Of a stretch of 64,000 nt of DNA, positions 56,909 through 64,000 are shown piece by piece. Within the stretch, counting starts at the first letter, position 1; each line of letters starts with the position of its first letter. The position numbers were made by a program, and so were the translations under genes. Origin of the DNA: Bagarius yarrelli (lineage: Eukaryota > Chordata > Actinopteri > Siluriformes > Sisoridae); assembly GCA_005784505.1 (NCBI GenBank), contig VCAZ01000032.1, positions 4,945,988 through 5,009,987 of the forward strand, written 5' to 3'. The notes beneath the pieces are model-generated. The model saw only the letters and a program-made list of their open reading frames with translations. It was not told the origin of the DNA and made no database searches.

Positions 56909-59900
56909 TTATTCGTTTTTTTTCTTGTGAAAGATGCTTCCATCTGGCTGCACTCTCCAAAACACTGTAATGTTTTCCAACATGCCTTTTTGTTTAAGTT
57001 TTTGATTCACCTGAAAAATAGAAGCAGAATTCATTCAGTCTGTATCAATAAAACATTATTAACCCTTTAATAACCTTTGTATGGTTAGATAACAGGATGT
57101 GATATGATTACTGTGGACTGCAGTGGTTTTGTTTTCTGAAAGCACAGGCAGGCATGCACATTTTAAACAAGTTATGCATTTAAACAAACACACAAACGTC
57201 TTTTTTTCCTTTAATGTTCATTAACACAATAAATTCAGATTTATATATTTTATTAATGTAACATATTTTTATTGTTTATGAATATAAACCTATATTTTTG
57301 GATTACTCCTTTGTCTCCTCCACAAACGGATTAGTTCAGGTTTGTTTAGATCTGGAATTGTCTTATACAGTAGAAAGTTCCTCGCCTTGTTGAAAGAGAA
57401 CAGTGTAGGACTTAGAAACTAGAGTTTCCTTTCAGGATCCTGAGTGGTGTTGAAATGCTTTGGGAACTCCCTTTATAATCTGCACAGTCGGCACTAATAC
57501 GCACCTACGGTGAGCATCGTGAAAAGCTTCCTATGAATGTGCTCTGCTTTGTCTGGCCATTTTGGTGCGTACAGCCAGACACAGAGCTCCAGCGTGTTTA
57601 GTCCTGCTGTTATTGAGGCACAGCGTAGGATAATACCCTGGAACTCAGACAGGCTTTGCCTTATCTGCCTCCCCTACTTTCATGGGCCGCAAACTGCAAA
57701 AAGGTGGTTTCTTTCCCCAGAGGAGAGTGAAGCCATGAGCATATCCAATTTGCCACAACACAGGAAGTTACTAAGGTTTGCTTTCGGGGACAAAGATTTC
57801 CAATATGGTGTACTACCATTCTGTCTCTTTACAAAATGTATGGATGCAGCATTGGCTCCAGGGCATTTGAATGCTGAACTATGCAGACAGCTAATCTAAA
57901 TTTTAGCTAATTTTATCCCAGTCACACTTATGACAGATGTGTCTCTCACAGGATAGGGAGTATGAGTGGTAGCTACAGCTGTGGGAAGATGTTTAACCCA
58001 TTTGACACACATATTGCCTGGAGATGCTGGCAGTGTACAGAGCACCAAGACATTTCTTATCAGGCCGCTACCAGAAGTTCTAAAGTGAGGACGAAATGAA
58101 GCTGTTACCCCTCCAGTTTCCAGTCAGAAGAGACCTTCTACAATCAGGGTCCCTGGTGCACCCCCACCCAGAACTCTGGAAGCTGTAGCCTCTCAGCGGG
58201 CCCAACTCCTGGCAGCTGGTCCCTGAATCAAAGCAATAAAGACCATAGTCCAGTCGAGAGCTCCCGTCCTAAGGTAACGCTATGAACATAAATGAAACCT
58301 TTTTATCTTTTTGTGTATAGACAGACAGCAGGACCAATTAACTGCCTGGTTGGTTTAGTGCTGGAATTTCTACAGGAACCAACATAGGGCTAACACCGTC
58401 CACCTATAAGGTTTACACGGCGGCCAAATCGACTTTCCACTTACAGATAGGTAGAAGATCAGTGGGTCAGAGATTCCTCCATGGCGCACAGAGTCTGACA
58501 CTAGCCTAGTGGTTAAGATGATGGACTACTAACTGGAAGATTGTGGGTTCAATTCCCAGTACAACTAAGTTGCCACTGTAGGGCACCTGGGCAAGGCATT
58601 TAATCCCCAATTTCTCAAGTGTGTAAAAGATGTAAATGCAAAGGTAAATATTACCTTACCTGTCCGTAATGTAATGCTATGTAAATTGGCTGGATTGGTT
58701 TGGGTCAGAGGTTATAAAATGGCATTCCCAAAGCATTGTAATGCAGCATTTCATTCCCTCAGAGAACCAGGGTTACATACAAAACACGGAGATGTTATTT
58801 AAGGTAGAGGTGATGAAATGTAAAAAAAAAAACCCACCAGTTCTAAAATAGATGACTGCACAGAAGGATCAAACACACTACCATCAGACCTAACCTGCAA
58901 TTTCAGATGACGTCTTGCTGGGCGATCTGTGAAACATTCACAAATATAGATTTTTGCCCATGAAATATAGTTTATGTGTTTCAATACAGAATTTGTTTTT
59001 ATTGCAGAGTTTTAATGTTCTTAGGATTTTAAATTGTGTTTATGATAAATTTGTTTGTATGTAGTAAAATCATTTAAAACCACACAATAAAATAAACTAA
59101 TTACAGTTTAAATTCAATTAAACAAAAGACTTACAGGTGTGACAGAAGAAATAGTGCAGGTTGGTGCAAGGTTCATCGCTTAACAGTCCGTTATTAACTG
59201 ATGCACAACTTCCCAGAATTCTCTCAAAATTATCTGGTTGTTTTAAAGCCCAGGGAAAGGTTGAGGTGTTGGTGCCATCTGACCATTTCCAAGTATCTCT
59301 AGAGAGACCAATCCATGAACTACCCTGAATACCTACTAGCTGTGTTAAGATGTTTTGGTCTGAGCTGTTTAGAGAGCTGGCCATATCTGTGTAATATGTT
59401 CGGCAGTAAGTCTGAGCTTCGAACCAGGTTACTAGATTGTTGATGCCAATAAACTTGTCAGTACCACTTGAACTAGCTGTAAAATATGAACAAGTATGAG
59501 CATTGTCTGTATCTGCTTCTACAAAATGTGATAATCATTTACTATTTATTACTTTTGAATAGGTTGCAGTTTAGTACTGTAACTGTTCCAATAGCTGGAT
59601 ATTGACCCACCGTTGTAGCATATGATGGTCCTAAGATTATTGCATGATGTATCAAACCATCCGCCACTTACATCTACTGTAACACATGCTTCTAGGGACA
59701 AGGCATTGTTGGGCTGTCCAGTGTTCCAGTTGGTATAAGTGAGTTGTTTTAGTGGGCGATCATTTAAGGACCAGCGCCAGCTAGTATAATCATCATACAC
59801 TCCAACCCAGGCGGATTCTGCCAGACCTTTGCTTACTGCTTCTTGTTGCAATCTTAGCCAATCTTGATCACTTACGACTGTTGCCAGGTCAGTGTACATC

Positions 59901-60152
59901 GTCCTGCAGTAATTCTGTGCATTTGGCCACGACTGCATGGTCATGATTAGTTTATATTTGTGAGGGATGTTTGCCAGGATTGAGACAGCAAATAGGACTA
60001 AACCTGTAGGTGAGATTTAATAGTGAGAATAATATAATTATACATTTAAAGGATAGTAAAGTTTCAGTGTTTCAAAAATGATTTACTAATGAATTAAGTT
60101 TACTATAAAATATCTTAAACAATGAAAATATAACAAATAGTAATTTAGTCAT
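56909..60152 (-). CDS. Secreted two-domain C-type lectin-like protein (gene C)
   Basis: Four exons are clear: 59611-60003, 59135-59476, 58838-58926, 56909-57010. They have GT/AG sites and the same phases as genes A and B. With a tentative first exon at 60104-60152 (MTKLLFVIFSLFKIFY, donor GTAAAC) the frame is 324 codons. That exon is hydrophobic and in phase, but a lysine breaks the core and I see no good acceptor before it, so the true start may lie elsewhere. CTLD1 has QNYC, SAWVGVYDDYTSWRWSL, QPNN, W-F-D and IICYN. CTLD2 has SWIGLSRDTWKWSDG, QPDN and SDEPC, with no WND tryptophan. The tail has LQVRSDGSV, VQSSILEL, KGMLENITVFWRVQPDG and FHKK. Intron 4 (57011-58837) contains a DIRS-like copy and a SINE. 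This is the most diverged of the three intact copies. Confidence 0.78.
57530..58490 (+). mobile_element. DIRS-like retrotransposon remnant in lectin gene C intron 4
   Basis: The plus-strand frame SNLPQHRKLLRFAFGDKDFQ, then YGVLPFCLFTKCMDAALAPG, is a DIRS-like RT segment. Decayed RNase H and recombinase-region pieces (for example the NCLVGLVLEFLQ stretch) follow at 58020-58480. Many frameshifts. It lies antisense to the host gene. Confidence 0.7.
58500..58655 (+). repeat. tRNA-derived SINE, sense
   Basis: A-box-like CTAGTGGTTAAGATGATGGA, B-box GTGGGTTCAATTCCCAG, then the family body GCACCTGGGCAAGGCATTTA. Confidence 0.75.
58660..58795 (+). mobile_element. DIRS-like terminal piece
   Basis: GAGGTTATAAAATGGCATTC, CCAAAGCATTGTAATGCAGC and GGGTTACATACAAAAC match the terminus at 30630-30715. 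Confidence 0.5.
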
Positions 60153-60159
60153 TAACAAG

Positions 60160-62355
60160 AAAGCAAACAATTATATTGTATTTTGTTACAAGTTTTGCCT
60201 TTCAGCAATTGTGATAAATGGTGAATTGTGTATTTTTATGTTCTCGGCAGACATTATTTAAATGTTTTTTGAGAATTTAGACAAATAATCTTTTTTTTTG
60301 CTCACGGCTTTCAGCTAGTAATTTTTGTTTGTATATAAATAAAATAACCCTAAATATTAGATTTAAAAAAATTCAACAATCCCAAATACCAAAACTTGTA
60401 ATTTTTATCTCTGCTGTATGTGTGATTCTATTTTAAAATCTCTGTGAATCCTTATGTGACCAAAATAATTAAGGTTGTTTGAAATTATGTATTAAAGAAA
60501 AAGTAAAAAAAAAGCATTAAAATAAAGTTCAATTCATTTTTATTTTACATGTGATTTAAAACAGCAATTTTACTTAATATTATGCATCCTAATTTTTATT
60601 CTGGATGTTGAATGTTGTGTTTCTGGATGTCGATATTACAGTTATATAAATCTGCTTTGTGTAAATGGCTGAAGTCGGGACATTATACAAATAAAATCGA
60701 ATAATTCAACACAATTATTTTAAAATAATTGAGAGCAACACATTTAGCATCTGAGGGCTGTTTGAAATGTATTAGGTGGGCAGGACTTACAGTGGGACTT
60801 ATAAAGAGATAAAATATAAATATAGTGACTCAAATAAAAAAATAAGGAAAAGGAAAAAGAAAAAAAGGTGAGATGAGATGTTGTCTGAGGCTCTCTGGCT
60901 GTTGTCACTGGTTTTTGTGTTTAATTATTTAAATAACAGCAGTCTGCTGTCTGACCATACAAAAATGTGAGAATATCCGGCCCAGGGGTCAAAGTCAGCT
61001 TTCTTCATCTGGGTTAAAATCTACATTCTGTGGTGGACCTCTCTTACATTCCCCTGATAATGTGTTTCCTTTGTTTTACAGATGGTGCCTCTGGGGGGAG
61101 CTGTGCTGTAGGTGGTTGAGCTGGACTAACGCCCTATGCTGAAGGAATGGAGCCAGAGACCATGTAGGGTTAGGACCTGCACTTGAGCTGACTGTTTTGT
61201 TATGTTTCTTAACACTAATGTTTAAGCTGTAATAAAAATAAAAAAAACTAGTAAAAATGTGCAATTAGACAAACTATTATAATACTTTGAATAGTGTATT
61301 TAACACGTATTCCAGCAGTCCAGTGTCGGTGTTTCTGACCGCAAATTATAATTTTTATTCTTCTTCTTATTTATTCTTATTATTTTTCATCCTTTTGGAA
61401 TTTCTCAGAGATATAACTTTCGATCTGCGAGTGCTTAAACTGTGTATAGGGGGTGTCAGCACTGATTTTACATGAGATTTGTCAGTGATGCTCCGGATCT
61501 GTTTTCTTGCCAATTTCTTACCAGTACCAATGTCTTACTAATGTCAATTACTAACAAAAACTAAAGAGTGTCTACATTTTACCTAAAGTCACTGCATGTG
61601 GGGGTCAGAATCACATACACTGTTACATATTTAGAATTTCACATTTAGCATTTTTCTCTGTTATTTTATACCCGTGAAAATACAACTGTGCACTTCATAT
61701 TTCATTTGTTGTTGTAATCAAGACTCATATGAAAGGAATAAAATGTAATGAGAGAAGGTGAAGTGCTCTCCTTCTCATTCCTTTCCATTCTGAGGTTTTT
61801 GAGTTTGTTTATTATTTATAGACCATTTGTTGATTTTTCAGGTTAACTTCCTATTTAAATAACTATAATCATAAAAAAAGATAAGATAATTATTTATTGA
61901 TTTATTCTTTTTTTTATTAGCTGCTTATCAGAAAATACAAAGAATAAAAAGACGCAAAAAATAAAACAAAATAAAAATTAACAAATGTAAAAAAAATATA
62001 TAAGAATATAAAGTATAAGATGCTATTTAATTTTATAGGAAGGTACTTAAATTGTTTGTACTGTAAAAGAATGTTATTGCACATGAAGTATATAAATATA
62101 TATTACACACAGTATCTCTAATAATATAACAACAATATTGCACATTGACTTGTTTGGTCAGTGTGTTAATTACATTTAAGTTTAACATAAAACTCGGAAA
62201 AACAAGGATGCCGTTGCCTCGACAAAATAATCTCGCGGCTACAATATATTATCACCATCCCACAAGTCAATATGCTGTTGCTATAATAAAATTAGGTGAA
62301 CCAAACATTTTATTTTCTGGTTACCGTAAGAAAAAGCCAAAAAAACACAAGTTTG
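60160..62355. other. AT-rich intron-like region; possible exon fragment at 61078
   Basis: Presumed first intron of lectin gene C. At 61060-61250 (plus strand) a GC-richer patch follows a good acceptor-like TTTGTTTTACAG (61069-61080) and precedes AATAAAAATAAA (61232-61243). It could be a stranded last exon or a repeat; its frames are short and not recognised. Confidence 0.3.
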
Positions 62356-62361
62356 CTTACC

Positions 62362-62725
62362 TGAAAACGAACCTGAAAATGTGATGTTCCTTCAAAAAGC
62401 CTGGTCACTTCATATCTTCCCTGCTTAAAAACTTTAACTGACTTACATACCAGTCAAAGCGTCTAATTTCCATTTCAAAGTTTACAGATTATTCAAATAC
62501 ACTCAGGCTTTTGACTTGTGAGGACAATTACAAACAAACTACACCAGAAATTACAGTAACAGCAAATTTTCACATCTTTCTTAGATTAAAAACTATTTTT
62601 AATTATCTTTTTTTCATGGCTTAGATGTGTTTCAACAATTTTTTTTGTTCACTAACTTTAAGTTGGCTTTAGAGAGACTGATTTCCATTTTGACTTCTAT
62701 TGAAAACTATTCCTGTGGTCCAGGA
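62362..62725 (-). promoter_or_regulatory. Upstream region and possible first exon of lectin gene C
   Basis: On the minus strand a block ends in GGTTCGTTTTCAG followed by a GTAAGC donor (62361 down), a candidate non-coding exon. Further upstream, AGAGACTGATTTCCATTTTG (62677-62696) matches the landmark of the other upstream blocks. The rest of the block is too diverged to align by eye. Confidence 0.35.
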
Positions 62726-63030
62726 ATATAATAGTGTTGGTATCCATGGTAACACCGAGGGTAAGTTCCCAGGATTCCCAGAATTAAGGGAAAATCAACA
62801 CTAGTTACAAGCATTTAATTAGTTACCATACAAAGTCTTTACCCAGCCAGTGGCTTTATATGTGTTTGATTTTAGGCGTGAAAGGCATTCATGGAGGTTT
62901 AGCTGTTAAAAACTGGGCACAAACTGAACATAAATCAACAAGTATTCATTTCCGAAGACGTTATAAATGTAATGATTTCTTTACAAATGTTAGATAAACA
63001 TTTCTGTTAATTATTTTAATAATTATTTAT
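62726..63030. other. Spacer, no recognised feature
   Basis: Nothing recognised. Confidence 0.4.
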
Positions 63031-63034
63031 TTTA

Positions 63035-63300
63035 GGCAGCCCGGTGGTTTAGTGTTTAGTTTAGTGTTTCCTCACAGTAAGAAGGTTCTGGGTTCGATTC
63101 CCCTGCAGGGGTCTTTCTGTGTGGAGTGTGTATGTTCTTCCTGTGTGTTTGTGTGTGTGTGTGTGTTTACTCCGGGTTCTCCGGTTTCCTCCCACAGTCC
63201 AAAAACATGTATGTTAGATTGATTGGTGATTTTAAATTGCCCCTAGGAGTGAGTGTGTGTGTGGCCCTGTGATGGACCGGTGACCTGTCCAGGGTCTTTT
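63035..63300 (+). repeat. SINE, near full length
   Basis: GGCAGCCCGGTGGTTTAGTG head, TTCGATTCCCCTGCAGGGG (B box), GGTTTCCTCCCACAGTCC and GTGATGGACCGGTGACCTGT. It is the best-preserved copy of this family in the window. Confidence 0.78.
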
Positions 63301-63384
63301 GTACAACAAATAATTGTAACCTGCTAAGAAAATGTGAGACATACTTGAGATTTCACAAACGTATCAAGTATCAAAAAGCTTTAA

Positions 63385-63800
63385 TGTCATTTCAGCCATG
63401 TATAGCAGATGCAGTACAAATAAAACAACGTTTCTGCAGGACCCCCTGGTGCTACACAAACATGGAAGCTCTCGACTCAACATTTGTTCCCATGAAAGTT
63501 AATTGAAGTGAATTATGTGACTTTCTCAAAGGTGGAATTTAAAATTAAAAAAAAAATACTCAAGTAATTATGATTTCAGTTGTTCACACACACACAGTGT
63601 AACCACATAATTCCTGCTCCCTGTTTTTCACCCAAATGAGGATGGGTTCTCTGTTGAGTCTGGTTCCTCTCAAGGTTTCTTCCTATTCCGTCTCAGGGAG
63701 TTTTTTCCTTGCCACCGTCGCCCCCGGCTTTCTCATCAGGGACAAACTGTTGCTTTGTGACAATCACTATTTTTTTAATGACAAAACCGAATTTTATGCA
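63385..63800 (+). repeat. Two LINE-tail scraps
   Basis: 63395-63460 matches 53855-53910 (AGCAGATGCAGTACAAATAA, GGTGCTACACAAAC). 63595-63800 is the sense copy of the LINE end at 10200-10340 and 43120-43300 (CCCAAATGAGGATGGGTTCT, TCTCAAGGTTTCTTCCTATT). Confidence 0.7.
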
Positions 63801-64000
63801 CTTACTAAAACTCTAATCCATCACACTGCCTCTGCCATTTCTGATCTTTAAAATCAGATTTTTTGGATTAAGAGCAGATTTTCACTTAATCAGTCTATTA
63901 CACAAACACAGATTGGTTATCTTTTGGTTTAATCTTTTGATTTTCCTTAACCAACCAACCAATGTGGCCTTCGTTTGCGATATACGCTGTCAGTATATGT

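Noticed and set aside
58500..58575. tRNA gene
   Set aside because: A- and B-box-like motifs are present, but they head a SINE body shared with several other copies; I did not find a full cloverleaf.
63035..63110. tRNA gene
   Set aside because: The promoter-box motifs belong to a SINE family present in many copies in the window.

Overview
The window is vertebrate nuclear DNA, almost certainly from a teleost fish and plausibly a catfish or other otophysan (inferred from its repeats). It is AT-rich and has spliced genes with GT/AG introns. It carries remnants of LINEs (L2-like, RTE, Rex3), DIRS-like, Ty3/gypsy, piggyBac and Tc1 elements, tRNA-headed SINEs and many microsatellites. There are no operons, CRISPR arrays or prokaryote-like genes; most long open frames lie inside transposon remnants.

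The genic content is one tandem family of secreted C-type lectin-like genes, all intact members on the minus strand. Each uses the same five coding exons: a short signal-peptide exon, one exon for C-type lectin-like domain 1 (CTLD1), one exon for CTLD2, and two small exons for a conserved C-terminal tail of about 65 residues. A non-coding first exon and a recurring upstream block lie 5' of these. I could join three copies into complete frames from splice sites: 16133-21373 (320 codons), 40322-41815 (323 codons) and 56909-60152 (324 codons; signal exon tentative). Broken relatives lie at 28417-29139, 36729-36846 and 51733-52474 on the minus strand, and at 8735-9109 and 13225-13425 on the plus strand, so the cluster has duplicated, inverted and decayed. 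The upstream block occurs more often than intact genes (about 22.4, 27.3, 38.1, 47.7, 48.4, 52.7, 53.2, 54.2 and 62.4 kb).

Layout: 1-13 kb is transposon debris (L2-like, RTE, piggyBac, L2-like, and a Rex3 nested in another LINE end) with two inverted CTLD relics. 13-23 kb holds lectin gene A, whose first intron is filled with LINE, gypsy and SINE pieces. 23-30 kb holds an internally deleted LINE, a broken lectin gene, and Tc1 and DIRS pieces. 30.7-36.7 kb is a minisatellite of about 6 kb, G-rich and nearly cytosine-free on the plus strand, built on a 14-bp unit. 36.7-48 kb holds a lectin fragment, lectin gene B, and nested LINE and DIRS copies. 48-56 kb holds orphan upstream blocks, a lectin pseudogene and SINEs. 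56.9-62.7 kb holds lectin gene C. The right end is SINE and LINE tails.

I see no clearly new biological system. The best leads are the lectin family with its unnamed C-terminal module and changing sugar-binding motifs, and the strand-asymmetric minisatellite inside the array. All protein identifications come from reading translated motifs; no database search was run.
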